From JAYSRU01 sp043720875 (GTDB taxonomy: Bacteria > Bacteroidota > Bacteroidia > Flavobacteriales_D > Crocinitomicaceae): a stretch of DNA of 46,635 nucleotides. The stretch's first letter is position 1; every line of letters begins with the position of its first letter. Made by a program: the position numbers and the translations under genes. Of the stretch, positions 24,186-32,673 are shown piece by piece. Under the pieces are notes generated by a model, which saw only the letters and a list, made by a program, of their open reading frames with translations, searched no databases and was not told the origin of the DNA. Location of the stretch: NCBI GenBank assembly GCA_043720875.1, contig JAYSRU010000061.1, forward strand, positions 1 through 46,635, given 5' to 3'.

Positions 24186-25571
24186 TTACTCTCCGATTTT
24201 TCGTTCGATTGTTCCATTCGTATATTGAATGAATCTTAATTCTTTTGAATCTTCAGAAATTTCTTGACCTAACATATTCAATACTTTGAAAACAGTTGGT
24301 TTTTTCACCTCATTCATCAATGCTATAATATCTTCGTGTATCACAGATTTACCGTTGAAATCAAATTGTTTTAATCTGTAATAGTTAATTTCGTTTGCTA
24401 CAACATTTCTGTCAATAATTTGATAGTTCAAATCTGACAAACTATTTCCAGCACCTTCTAAAGTTCCAACCGCTTCCCATTGATCCCCGTCTATTGAGCG
24501 TTCTACAATAAATTCTTTGTTATTAGATTCAGATTTTGTGATCCATGCTAAAGTGTTTTGATTGTATTGAACAGAGCCTCTAAAGGAAGCTATCGTTACA
24601 GGTAAAGGTGAACACGTTAAGGACGCCGTTCCTCCAAACGCCAAAGCAAAATTTGGTGTTGTTGAAGCCCATGAATTTACCATCAAAATATAGGTTTGGC
24701 CAACCAAAACATTCATCTGTGAAACCCATTGATCTCCGGTTACAGTTTCTGAAACATCAGCTGCGCCATTACCCAAACCAGTAGCATTAGACCCAGAAGT
24801 ATAAGCTGCATAACTACACCTAACTGGAGCTCCCAGTGCACCACAAGAAGTTGTTGGTCCATACATGGCAAAATCATAATCACCTGCAGGATCAGTTGGA
24901 TCGACAGACATTGAAAGCGTACCGCTCGCTGTGATTCCTAAAACGTACCAATTAGAAAAATTTTCTCCAAGCATACATCCATTACAAGCATCATTTGCCC
25001 TACCTGGTCCGGTTGAAACATCATTTAACGTTGCACCAGAACAAAGTACAGTAGCGCCAGAACAATCTGAATTACCTGCGCTTATTGGGTTTATGGCACA
25101 GGGCACTTGAGAGATGGTGGCTGACCATCCTGGTCGTCGAATAGAGTTGTCCGTAAAGCAAACAAAAGTAAGGCAACCTGAAGAATTACTGGCGGTGTAG
25201 GAAAATGGCGTAGCAGGCGTTCCAGTAACCCAACCATTAACGTCAGCCGGAGCGGTGTTGAAAGAGGTACTTGAAACTGAAGGTCCGTTTTTCATGTTGA
25301 GGGCATCAGAACCACTCTCCATGTCAAAAGCATTAAACGTCACCCGCGTACATTGTCCTCCAGCTGTTGGACAAAACGTACGGTAAATTTGAGCAATACT
25401 ATTGGAGTAATTGGCTCCGCCCCCATCATCCGTATACGTTCCGCTGCTTGTCATTTCAACACAATTTCCAACGATCGTTCCTTGCATTCCTGTTGAATTA
25501 TGCACGTATTGAGCATTAAACGAAATAATTACCGTCAAAAAAACAGTCAAAAATAAAATATTCTTACTCAT
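24186..25571 (-). CDS. Secreted CUB-domain protein with T9SS-like C terminus (unit A)
   Basis: Predicted exported protein of 461 residues. A signal peptide (1-20) is followed by a CUB domain (about 38-157, with the SGTYTDDGG start, paired cysteines and SSGCLTF). A second all-beta region (about 165-315) contains GDYDFAMYGPTTSCGA and ends in LMVNSWAS. The last part (about 320-461) is the fibronectin-like VERSIDGDQWEAVG...YYRLKQFDFNG region common before Bacteroidota sorting domains. The extreme C terminus, NMLGQEIS...YTNGTIERKIGE, resembles a short type A T9SS signal. It lies 4 bases after a small exported protein gene and mirrors the divergent pair at 26350-28100. Ligand and role are unknown. 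Confidence 0.85.
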   Translation of the reverse strand: MSKNILFLTVFLTVIISFNAQYVHNSTGMQGTIVGNCVEMTSSGTYTDDGGGANYSNSIAQIYRTFCPTAGGQCTRVTFNAFDMESGSDALNMKNGPSVSSTSFNTAPADVNGWVTGTPATPFSYTASNSSGCLTFVCFTDNSIRRPGWSATISQVPCAINPISAGNSDCSGATVLCSGATLNDVSTGPGRANDACNGCMLGENFSNWYVLGITASGTLSMSVDPTDPAGDYDFAMYGPTTSCGALGAPVRCSYAAYTSGSNATGLGNGAADVSETVTGDQWVSQMNVLVGQTYILMVNSWASTTPNFALAFGGTASLTCSPLPVTIASFRGSVQYNQNTLAWITKSESNNKEFIVERSIDGDQWEAVGTLEGAGNSLSDLNYQIIDRNVVANEINYYRLKQFDFNGKSVIHEDIIALMNEVKKPTVFKVLNMLGQEISEDSKELRFIQYTNGTIERKIGE

Positions 25572-25575
25572 AGTA

Positions 25576-26001
25576 TTATAGTTTAGAGTTTACAATTTGC
25601 ATCGAAACTCCTGTTAGTTGTGCTCTTTTTGCGTCCATTTCATTTAATGAATGGAGCTCGATTTGAAGATTCGTTATGGCGTCTACTACAACTGTGCGTT
25701 CATCCAATTTACGTAGGACTTGCAAATTTGCGGCGTCAATATTCTTTAATAGAGCAGCGGTTGTGGATTGACCTGAAACAACAGCAAAACTTTCAGAATA
25801 ATAATACTGCAAGAAAGCACATTTTTTAGGGAATGCTGCAAGTTCTGTAATAGACTCTGACGTGTAGTGCTTCTTGATTCTCGCCATGGTTAGGTCTGAA
25901 AATTCAAATGGGCGCTGTTCTTGGTTTTGTATCTCATTGGTTTGACCAAATGTTGTTCCGCCGATACAAAGTAAAATGATGCAAAAATAGTTGTGTAACA
26001 T
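25576..26001 (-). CDS. Small exported protein of unknown function (unit A)
   Basis: I do not recognise it. The 141-residue product has a signal peptide (about 1-19, ending TTFGQ), then a charged segment with two helices and an aromatic stretch (FLQYYYSESFAVV, about residues 64-76). The only cysteines are C7 and C12 in the signal and one near residue 61. It is first in a two-gene unit and ends 4 bases before the CUB gene, so the products are probably made together. A perfect -7 box TATCTTTG lies 45 bases upstream. The plus-strand partner unit has a small exported gene in the same place, but sequence likeness between the two is weak. Confidence 0.8.
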   Translation of the reverse strand: MLHNYFCIILLCIGGTTFGQTNEIQNQEQRPFEFSDLTMARIKKHYTSESITELAAFPKKCAFLQYYYSESFAVVSGQSTTAALLKNIDAANLQVLRKLDERTVVVDAITNLQIELHSLNEMDAKRAQLTGVSMQIVNSKL

Positions 26002-26349
26002 TATTTTTCTTATTGAATTTTAATTGTTTGATTTTCAAAAGTTTGCAAAGATACGAAAGGTAAACCTTAAAAGTTTCACATACAGTGTTTGAAAATAGAA
26101 ATTAAACAACTTGCCATTATTAAATTGCTGTAAATCAAGTATTAACAACTTAATAAAATATTGTTAAATTTTTACAAACTATGGCTCGCATTGAATATAT
26201 AGATATATTGACCGAATATTACAACATAAAAAGATAAAATTCTACTAAAATAGTAGTAATTTGAATTGGCTAAAATAATTTTCGCGTTCGGCAATGCTTT
26301 AAAATTACTAACTTCAATTGTTCATTACATGTTTCAAATAATTTGATTT
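26002..26349. other. Divergent intergenic region between the two CUB units
   Basis: No gene is seen in these 348 AT-rich bases. The leftward promoter box is at 26046-26053. For the rightward unit only an approximate box (TAATTTG at about 26338-26344) lies close to the ATG. A small hairpin CTACTA/TAGTAG is at 26242-26256. Shared regulation of both units is possible. Confidence 0.5.
26046..26053 (-). promoter_or_regulatory. -7 box of CUB unit A
   Basis: TATCTTTG on the minus strand is a perfect TAnnTTTG match, identical to the box of the fab/acc operon. No -33 TTG with normal spacing was found. Confidence 0.6.
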
Positions 26350-26643
26350 ATGAAAAAGTTGTTTTTTTTACTCTTAATTAATTATTCTTCTGCTGTTGCA
26401 CAACCGGATATTTCTTCGCGTGAAATTCAAAGTCAGAACATAGACTATTTTTTGAGACTTGGCATAGATTATATTATTAAAGACATGCCTTCGCCAGATC
26501 CAGAAGTAATAAGAAATATTCGCTTTGACGTATATAATAGACAACGTCATTCAACGCTAGATCTTGAATTTTTGGATACGAATTCTAACTATGTAATTAT
26601 TCTTTTTTCTGAAGAAAAGTGTCTGTTTAACAAACAACAATAA
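26350..26643 (+). CDS. Small exported protein of unknown function (unit B)
   Basis: I do not recognise it. The 97-residue product has a clear signal peptide (about 1-17, ending AVAQ) and a mature part of about 80 residues with a predicted helix (IDYFLRLGIDYII) and a beta-like C-terminal part (STLDLEFL, NYVIILFSEE). One cysteine (C91) remains in the mature part. It ends 5 bases before the CUB gene of unit B and so parallels the small gene of unit A. It may be a shortened relative of that gene, but alignment by eye is not convincing. Confidence 0.7.
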   Translation: MKKLFFLLLINYSSAVAQPDISSREIQSQNIDYFLRLGIDYIIKDMPSPDPEVIRNIRFDVYNRQRHSTLDLEFLDTNSNYVIILFSEEKCLFNKQQ

Positions 26644-26648
26644 AACTC

Positions 26649-28100
26649 ATGAAACTACTTTTATTATTTTGTTCCTTCCTAGGGCTAAACCTTATCGCAC
26701 AAACGTATACACAACCTACAACAGGAATAAATAGTACATATGCAGGCGCTTGCATGGTGAATACTTGTTCTGGAACATTTTATGACAATGGAGGTGCAGG
26801 TGGAAACTATGCCCCAAATATTAATGCCATTTACAGAACATTTTGTCCAAGCACTGCTGGGATGTGCGTTCGTGCGACTTTTACATCTTTTAGCATGAAT
26901 GATACCTACTTTCTATGTGGTGGTCCAAGTTCTTGTTGTGACTACTTACAAGTTCTGAATGGGCCAGCACAGAATTCTCCAGCACTCTACAGCAATTGTA
27001 CTTCTTCACCAGGAACGATAACTGCTTCCTCTGGAAGTGGGTGTTTAACATTTAGACATACGACAGATGGCAGCGTTAATCTTGCAGGATGGGCTGCAAC
27101 ACTGTCTTGCGTTTCTTGTGCAGGTGGTCCGGCGGCGGGAACCAATGCCGATTGTCCAGGTTCTGTTCAAGTTTGTATAGATACGCCGTTTGGATCAGCG
27201 GCGACTGCGCCAGGATTAGTTTCAGATGGCTGCTCAGGATGCACGAGTTCAGGTGGTGAAGTTTACTCAAGTTGGTATGTTTTTCAAGTTGCAGTAAGTG
27301 GTACACTTGGATTTTTGATCAACCCTAATGTGAACAGTGATGATTATGATTATTCTTTATACGGACCTGGAACTTCTTGTGGTGCTTTGGGTGCTCCAGT
27401 ACGTTGTAGTTTTGCTGCTAATACGGGAAATACCGGAATGGGAAATGGAGCAGTTGATGCATCAGAAATCGTGACAGGTGATGGTTGGACGAGCCCACTA
27501 AATGTAACTGCTGGCGAAATATACCGGCTAATGGTTAACCAATGGAGTCCAACGGCCTCTGGATTTTTACTTGACTGGACACTGACCGGTGGAGCCTCTC
27601 TAAACTGTACTCCTTTGTCTGTTTCGTTAACTGATTTAGAATGCTCACAAGATGAACAGTTTATCAATATTCACTGGGCAACTTCGTCAGAGGCAAATAG
27701 TGACTATTTCAAATTAGAAAAAAGTACAGACGGAGTGAACTATACAGAATTTGTAAGAACAAAAGCACAAGGTAATTCATCTCTACCTACTGATTATTTC
27801 ATCGTAGATGCATTTCCAGAATTAGGTGCAAATTACTACAGGTTAAGTGAAGTTGATTTATCAGGCGAAGAAACTGTATTTAACGTTACTAGTTGTGAGG
27901 CGATGCTTTCGGATGCACCGATTACAGGTATAGCAATTTATAACATGAGTGGTCAAGTAATATGGAAAACAACAGATGTGTCAATTGACATGAAAACTAC
28001 ACTAAAAAGTGCAGCAATCCCTTACGGTGTTTATTTCTTAGAGACCGAAGACGCCAATAAAAAATTGAAACGCATTAAATTTGTTCAACTCGAACAGTAA
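26649..28100 (+). CDS. Secreted CUB-domain protein with T9SS-like C terminus (unit B)
   Basis: Exported 483-residue paralogue of the unit A protein. A signal peptide (1-17) precedes a CUB domain (about 38-155) with a matching start (SGTFYDNGGAGGNY), the shared segment NAIYRTFCPS and the same SGCLTF end. It is richer in cysteine (SSCCDYL insert). The second beta region shares YGPGTSCGALGAPVRCS and VTGDGWTSP...LMVNQWS with unit A. The fibronectin-like part follows (about 330-420). The C terminus IAIYNMSGQVIWK...GVYFLETED...KFVQLEQ looks like a T9SS sorting domain. CUB domains bind proteins or glycans; a surface or adhesive role is inference. No terminator is visible. Confidence 0.85.
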   Translation: MKLLLLFCSFLGLNLIAQTYTQPTTGINSTYAGACMVNTCSGTFYDNGGAGGNYAPNINAIYRTFCPSTAGMCVRATFTSFSMNDTYFLCGGPSSCCDYLQVLNGPAQNSPALYSNCTSSPGTITASSGSGCLTFRHTTDGSVNLAGWAATLSCVSCAGGPAAGTNADCPGSVQVCIDTPFGSAATAPGLVSDGCSGCTSSGGEVYSSWYVFQVAVSGTLGFLINPNVNSDDYDYSLYGPGTSCGALGAPVRCSFAANTGNTGMGNGAVDASEIVTGDGWTSPLNVTAGEIYRLMVNQWSPTASGFLLDWTLTGGASLNCTPLSVSLTDLECSQDEQFINIHWATSSEANSDYFKLEKSTDGVNYTEFVRTKAQGNSSLPTDYFIVDAFPELGANYYRLSEVDLSGEETVFNVTSCEAMLSDAPITGIAIYNMSGQVIWKTTDVSIDMKTTLKSAAIPYGVYFLETEDANKKLKRIKFVQLEQ

Positions 28101-28216
28101 GCATTTTTGGACCTTGTATGGCGAAACAAATATTCAACATAGCATTCAAGTAAACAGGTCAACTTGGTGTCTATTTTCAAATGAATTCCGGCTGAATTAA
28201 TACTGGTACTGCAGGC

Positions 28217-28675
28217 TCAAAGATTTCTCACCGAGGCTAGTGCAGCACTAATATGACCCACAGCATCCGTTTGAGAATTAAAAATTCCTCTAACAACCCC
28301 TGTTTTATCGATTACATAAGTTACACGTCCTGGAATTAACCCAAATAAATTTGACGGAACACCAAATTGTTTACGCACCAGTTTGTTGGTATCCGCGAGG
28401 AGGTCAAAGGGTAGTTTATGCGTTTGAGCAAATTTTAAATGCGTCGTTTCATCATCACTTGAAATACCGAATACATCGCATCCTAAATCAAGGAAGTCTG
28501 CATAGGCATCCCTAAAACTGCACGCCTCTTTCGTGCAACCTGGTGTATCATCTTTTGGGTAAAAATAGATGACTAGATTTTTATTTCCAATAAAGGATTC
28601 GATTGCTATTTCTTTATTCTCCTGATTTTTTAAGGTGAATAGCGGACATTTATCTCCAATTTTTAATGCATTCAT
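28217..28675 (-). CDS. bcp: Thiol peroxidase, Bcp/PrxQ-type peroxiredoxin
   Basis: Reduces hydrogen and organic peroxides with thioredoxin as partner, in the cytoplasm. The 152 residues contain the peroxidatic cysteine C47 in DDTPGCTKEAC and the resolving C52 five residues on, the PrxQ arrangement, after the FYPKD strand. The start overlaps the photolyase stop by four bases (ATGA), so the genes are translationally coupled. Co-expression with a photolyase points to defence against light and oxidative damage. Confidence 0.95.
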   Translation of the reverse strand: MNALKIGDKCPLFTLKNQENKEIAIESFIGNKNLVIYFYPKDDTPGCTKEACSFRDAYADFLDLGCDVFGISSDDETTHLKFAQTHKLPFDLLADTNKLVRKQFGVPSNLFGLIPGRVTYVIDKTGVVRGIFNSQTDAVGHISAALASVRNL

Positions 28676-29985
28676 AGTAAAGCTTTTTTATACGTTTGTA
28701 TGGCTAGGTCTCGCGCCTCAGAATGCTCGACAATCGGTAGAGGATAATTAGCTGTTCCAAATTCTGGTATCCACTTTTTTACATAGACTAGGTTCTTGTC
28801 AAATTTTTCTAACTGCAACGTAGGATTAAAAACTCGAAAATACGGTGCAGCATCACAGCCTGAACCAGCAGCCCACTGCCATCCACCAACATTGCTTGCT
28901 AAGTCAAAATCGAGTAATTTTTCAGCAAAATATGCTTCACCCCAACGCCAATCAATCAATAAATGTTTACATAAAAAACTAGCGACTACCATTCTAACTC
29001 GGTTGTGCATAAAACCCGTGCTATTAAGCTCTCTCATTCCTGCATCTACCATAGGATAACCTGTTTCGCCTTTACACCACTTATCAAAAAGTGCTTCGTC
29101 ATTTTTCCATTTAATAAAGTCATACTTTGGTTTAAAAGAATTCAAAATACTATGCGGAAATTGAAATGCAACCATTTGATAAAAATCTCGCCAAATCAAT
29201 TCATTTAGAAACGTATCATTTGTTGCAGCGGCATGCCGCGCTAATTCCCTAATACTTATTGTTCCAAACCGCAAATGAATTCCAAGCCTAGAAGTACTAA
29301 TTACACTTGGAATATCCCTGTAAATATCGTATTCTGGAATAGCCTCATTTTCTACCTTTCGACTAGAAAACGTCGTACAATCGTCCTCAAGAAACCCCAT
29401 TTCTACTAAACTTGGAATTACTCTTACGTTGTTTCTTTGCCTAAGTTTGGAAATATACTTTGAGTTGGGATACGCTTTCAAATAAAATTCACTTAATTTC
29501 TCTTTCCATTTGTTTTTATATGGCGTGAAAATGGTGTACGGTTTACCATCATTTTTTACTATTTCACTTTTTTCAAAAATAACATGATCTTTACTTCCAA
29601 AGAAAGCAACTCCATCATCCAACAATATTTGAAGCATCTCCGAATCACGTTTTAGCGCATAAGGCTCATAATCGCGATTAACGAAAACAGAATTTACGGA
29701 GTTGTCTTTACAAAGTTTTGGAATAATTTCAATAGGATTTCCGTAAAACACTTTAAGATCAGCCCCTAATTGGTTATACTCCGCTTGCAATCGTGTGAGT
29801 TCTTGGTGAATAAAAAGAACTCTTTTGTCGTTTTTAGGAAGCTTGTCTAAAATCAACTTATCAAAAATAAACACGGGCTGCACTTGTTTGGATTCTCGAA
29901 GAGCCTTATAAAGACCAGCATTGTCTTCAATCCTTAAATCACGTCGATGCCAAAAAATCGCATTTTCCGGAACATTATTTTCCAT
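28672..29985 (-). CDS. Deoxyribodipyrimidine photolyase / cryptochrome family
   Basis: Blue-light enzyme that splits pyrimidine dimers using FAD. The 437 residues show the antenna Rossmann domain (FWHRRDLRIEDN at about 11-22) and the FAD domain with LIWRDFYQ, TGYPMVDAGMREL and CDAAPYFRVFNP. The electron-transfer triad is complete: W293, W346 and W369 have the same spacing (53 and 23) as W306, W359 and W382 of E. coli PhrB, and N365 matches N378. V366 replaces the second Asn of the NN pair. These features favour an active class I photolyase over a sensory cryptochrome. It overlaps the pterin synthase gene by 11 bases and the peroxiredoxin gene by 4. Confidence 0.93.
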   Translation of the reverse strand: MENNVPENAIFWHRRDLRIEDNAGLYKALRESKQVQPVFIFDKLILDKLPKNDKRVLFIHQELTRLQAEYNQLGADLKVFYGNPIEIIPKLCKDNSVNSVFVNRDYEPYALKRDSEMLQILLDDGVAFFGSKDHVIFEKSEIVKNDGKPYTIFTPYKNKWKEKLSEFYLKAYPNSKYISKLRQRNNVRVIPSLVEMGFLEDDCTTFSSRKVENEAIPEYDIYRDIPSVISTSRLGIHLRFGTISIRELARHAAATNDTFLNELIWRDFYQMVAFQFPHSILNSFKPKYDFIKWKNDEALFDKWCKGETGYPMVDAGMRELNSTGFMHNRVRMVVASFLCKHLLIDWRWGEAYFAEKLLDFDLASNVGGWQWAAGSGCDAAPYFRVFNPTLQLEKFDKNLVYVKKWIPEFGTANYPLPIVEHSEARDLAIQTYKKALL

Positions 29986-30385
29986 GATATTCTATTATGT
30001 TGTTTTCCGTCTCCCAAAGTTTAATCCAAAGCGTATATTTAACATCTAATCTAATTCGCAGCTTTTGCCATATAACAAAAGCGATATTCTCAGCAGTTGG
30101 ATTCACATTTTTAAACTCAGGACAATCCAAATTCAAGTTTTTGTGGTCAAACGCATCCGAAACTTCTTCAGTGATAATATCACGTAGTATTTTCAAATCA
30201 ATTAAATAACCAGAGACTGGATCGATTTCGCCCTCCACCCACGTTTCAAGCACATAATTGTGCCCATGATAATTTGGGTAATTACATTTTCCAAAAAGCA
30301 AGGCGTTATCTTCTTTACTCAATGCGTCATTATTTAATCTATGGGCAGCGTTAAATGTTTCTCTTCGACCAGCTCTAATTATCAT
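29975..30385 (-). CDS. 6-pyruvoyl-tetrahydropterin synthase / QueD family protein
   Basis: Zinc enzyme acting on dihydroneopterin triphosphate. In the 136 residues I see zinc ligands H15, H40 and H42 and catalytic C34, D80, H81 and E125. The spacing equals that of mammalian PTPS (C42, D88, H89, E133) with a constant offset of eight, and LFGKCNYPNYHGHNY is the animal-type motif rather than the short CxxxHGH of QueD. It would thus suit tetrahydropterin synthesis, although annotation pipelines would probably call it QueD. It leads the operon with photolyase and overlaps it by 11 bases. A pterin for the photolyase antenna is an attractive but unproven link. Confidence 0.88.
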   Translation of the reverse strand: MIIRAGRRETFNAAHRLNNDALSKEDNALLFGKCNYPNYHGHNYVLETWVEGEIDPVSGYLIDLKILRDIITEEVSDAFDHKNLNLDCPEFKNVNPTAENIAFVIWQKLRIRLDVKYTLWIKLWETENNIIEYHGK

Positions 30386-30585
30386 TCGATTGATGTTTAA
30401 TTTCGACTAAGTTCTTTATAAATTTTAAATATAATCTCAGGTTATGAATCTTTAACAAGGTTGAAAGTTCTTGTTTAAGTTAGTCAACACACGAGACTAA
30501 ATTTAGTTTATCGATCAAAAAAGATCATTTGTCGTTGGATTTAAAAAAAATAAAGAAATAATATATAGGTTTTCACAAGATTTGC

Positions 30586-30615
30586 TTGTACTTTTAGTGA
30601 ATAAAATTACCTTTG
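30586..30615 (+). promoter_or_regulatory. Promoter of the lipoprotein gene at 30665
   Basis: TTG at 30586-30588, a 19-base spacer and a perfect TACCTTTG at 30608-30615 form one of the best matches to the Bacteroidota consensus in the window. The leader would be about 45 bases. Confidence 0.75.
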
Positions 30616-30664
30616 TTCCACGATTTATATTAATCTTATTACTAAGCGCCTAAACTAAAATACT

Positions 30665-31243
30665 ATGAAAAACCTAAGATTCATCTTAATTTTACCTCTA
30701 TTTTTATTGCTGCTTAGCGCTTGTACATCTGAAAAAGAAGATAGCGCATTAACATTAAGCGATGATGATTATTATGACTTCGAAAGTTTCAGTTTAAAAG
30801 AGTACGACATCCCTGCGACTATAATGCTGCCAGGTGAAACAGCGAACATTGGTGTTGCAACTGCTCCCGAAGTAGACCACAAACCAAATCACCACAAGTG
30901 GAGAATTGCTGCAGGTCAAAACTTTAATTTCGAAATTGACGACTGGGGAAATGAGAAAGACATGGTTGGATTTACTAAAAAACAACTTGCTGAAAACAAG
31001 ATGTTCAATATTAAATATATCGTAGACGAGAAGGATTTTATTTATTTTGAAAAAACGTTAAAAGTCGACGGAAAGAAAAATGCTTCTGATAAAGTGGGCG
31101 TATTGCACAAAACATATTTAGTGTATGCCCAACATATTGTTAATGGGGTAACTTATCTCTTTAAAAGTAGAGATGAAGGTGATACAAAAGTTATTGCTGA
31201 ATTCGTTGCTAAATCACTTAAGTCAGTGAAAGCAACTAAGTAA
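30665..31243 (+). CDS. Lipoprotein of unknown function
   Basis: I do not recognise it. The 192-residue product has a lipoprotein signal ending LLSAC, so C20 is lipidated. An acidic stretch (about 22-45, with DDDYYDFE) follows. The remainder mixes short strands and helices and has no further cysteine. Histidine clusters at HKPNHHKW (about residues 71-78). It is a single-gene unit with its own strong promoter and a strong terminator. It stands between the divergent photolyase operon and purM, with no functional clue from either. Confidence 0.85.
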   Translation: MKNLRFILILPLFLLLLSACTSEKEDSALTLSDDDYYDFESFSLKEYDIPATIMLPGETANIGVATAPEVDHKPNHHKWRIAAGQNFNFEIDDWGNEKDMVGFTKKQLAENKMFNIKYIVDEKDFIYFEKTLKVDGKKNASDKVGVLHKTYLVYAQHIVNGVTYLFKSRDEGDTKVIAEFVAKSLKSVKATK

Positions 31244-31260
31244 CCTAAAGAATTTATTAT

Positions 31261-31290
31261 GTAAAACCGATGTTTCCGCATCGGTTTTAC
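31261..31290 (+). terminator. Terminator of the lipoprotein gene
   Basis: A perfect 12-base stem (GTAAAACCGATG at 31261-31272, complement at 31279-31290) with loop TTTCCG is followed by TGTTTTTA. It lies 17 bases past the lipoprotein stop. Confidence 0.9.
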
Positions 31291-31386
31291 TGTTTTTATG
31301 CGCCCCATTTTCCACAGTTTATTTAACTCTTAAAATTACTTCCCAAGGCTTTACATAAAAATAGTAAGCTTCTCGCTTTGATTTTG

Positions 31387-31394
31387 TAATTTTG
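31387..31394 (+). promoter_or_regulatory. -7 box of purM
   Basis: TAATTTTG matches TAnnTTTG perfectly and lies 19 bases before the purM ATG at 31413. The TTG inside it (31392-31394) should not be taken as a start codon. Confidence 0.6.
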
Positions 31395-31412
31395 CACCTT
31401 TCAAATTCGATA

Positions 31413-32579
31413 ATGTCAGATACTAGATATAATTTACGTGGTGTTTCCGCAGGCAAAGAAGATGTGCATGCTGCGATTGCAAAAGTTGATAAAGGTTTGT
31501 TTCCGCAAGCTTTCTGTAAAATTATTCCAGATTATTTAACCGGAAGTAAAGACCATTGTATCGTAATGCATGCAGATGGAGCAGGTACAAAGTCTTCCTT
31601 AGCTTACGCTTATTGGAAAGAAACTGGAGATATTTCAGTTTGGAAAGGTGTGGCACAAGATGCATTAATTATGAATCTTGATGATTTATTGTGTGTTGGC
31701 GCAACAAGTAACATCCTATTATCTTCAACAATCGGACGAAACAAAAATGTTATTCCTGGTGAAGTAATCTCAGCAATAATTAATGGAACTGAAGAAATAT
31801 TAACAGACCTTAGAAACCATAACATTGACATTCAATCTACTGGGGGAGAAACAGCAGATGTGGGCGATTTAGTACGCACCATAATTGTGGATTCTACAGT
31901 TGTATGCAGAATGCGACGTGATGAAGTTATATCTAACCACACCATAGCCCCAGGTGATGTTATTGTTGGACTTGCAAGTTTTGGACAATCAAGTTATGAA
32001 ACTGAATATAACGGTGGTATGGGCAGTAACGGTTTAACCTCTGCACGTCACGACGTGTTTAACAAAACGATTGCGACAAAATACCCAGAAACTTTTGATG
32101 CTGAGGTACCTTCAGAATTAGTGTATTCTGGCTCAAAAAATTTGACCGATTCAGTCGCAAACTCTCCATTAAATGCTGGTAAATTAGTGCTATCACCAAC
32201 ACGTACTTATGCTCCAGTAATTCAGCAAATTCTTGCAGAAATGCGCTCTGATATTCATGGAATGGTACATTGTTCGGGTGGCGCACAAACAAAAGTTTTA
32301 CACTTTATCAAAGAGCTACACATCATAAAAGATAACTTGTTTCCCATTCCTCCCTTATTCGATTTGATACAAAAAGAGTCGCAAACGGAATGGAAAGAAA
32401 TGTATAAAGTGTTTAATATGGGGCACCGCATGGAAATTTACGTTTCACCTGAAAAAGCGGCACAAATCATAGCAATTTCTAAATCGTTTAACATTGAGGC
32501 TCAAATCGTTGGTCGAGTTGAAGCATCAGACACAAAAAAATTAACGATCACTTCCCCTTACGGTATTTTCGAATATTAG
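31413..32579 (+). CDS. purM: Phosphoribosylformylglycinamidine cyclo-ligase (AIR synthase)
   Basis: Closes the imidazole ring of purines: FGAM plus ATP gives AIR. The 388-residue protein (from the ATG at 31413) is the longer Bacteroidota form. It starts MSDTRYNLRGVSAGKEDVH and contains HADGAGTKSSLAY, DALIMNLDDLLCVGA, STGGETADVGD and HCSGGAQTKVLHF, typical of the PurM/SelD ATP-binding fold. The C-terminal MGHRMEIYV segment matches the second domain. It has its own -7 box. The gap of 94 bases to prfA holds two small hairpins and may or may not split the transcript. Confidence 0.93.
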   Translation: MSDTRYNLRGVSAGKEDVHAAIAKVDKGLFPQAFCKIIPDYLTGSKDHCIVMHADGAGTKSSLAYAYWKETGDISVWKGVAQDALIMNLDDLLCVGATSNILLSSTIGRNKNVIPGEVISAIINGTEEILTDLRNHNIDIQSTGGETADVGDLVRTIIVDSTVVCRMRRDEVISNHTIAPGDVIVGLASFGQSSYETEYNGGMGSNGLTSARHDVFNKTIATKYPETFDAEVPSELVYSGSKNLTDSVANSPLNAGKLVLSPTRTYAPVIQQILAEMRSDIHGMVHCSGGAQTKVLHFIKELHIIKDNLFPIPPLFDLIQKESQTEWKEMYKVFNMGHRMEIYVSPEKAAQIIAISKSFNIEAQIVGRVEASDTKKLTITSPYGIFEY

Positions 32580-32673
32580 CGCAGCTTAGGACGACCTCTA
32601 TCTGATCGATAGAAATTCTTAAGTGGCAATTCAATTGCCTATTGTTTAAAATATTTTAAAAGACACATTCAAA

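Noticed and set aside
32598..32639. Two small hairpins between purM and prfA as a terminator
   Set aside because: Stems are 5-7 bases with tight loops and no T-run follows, so termination is not supported.
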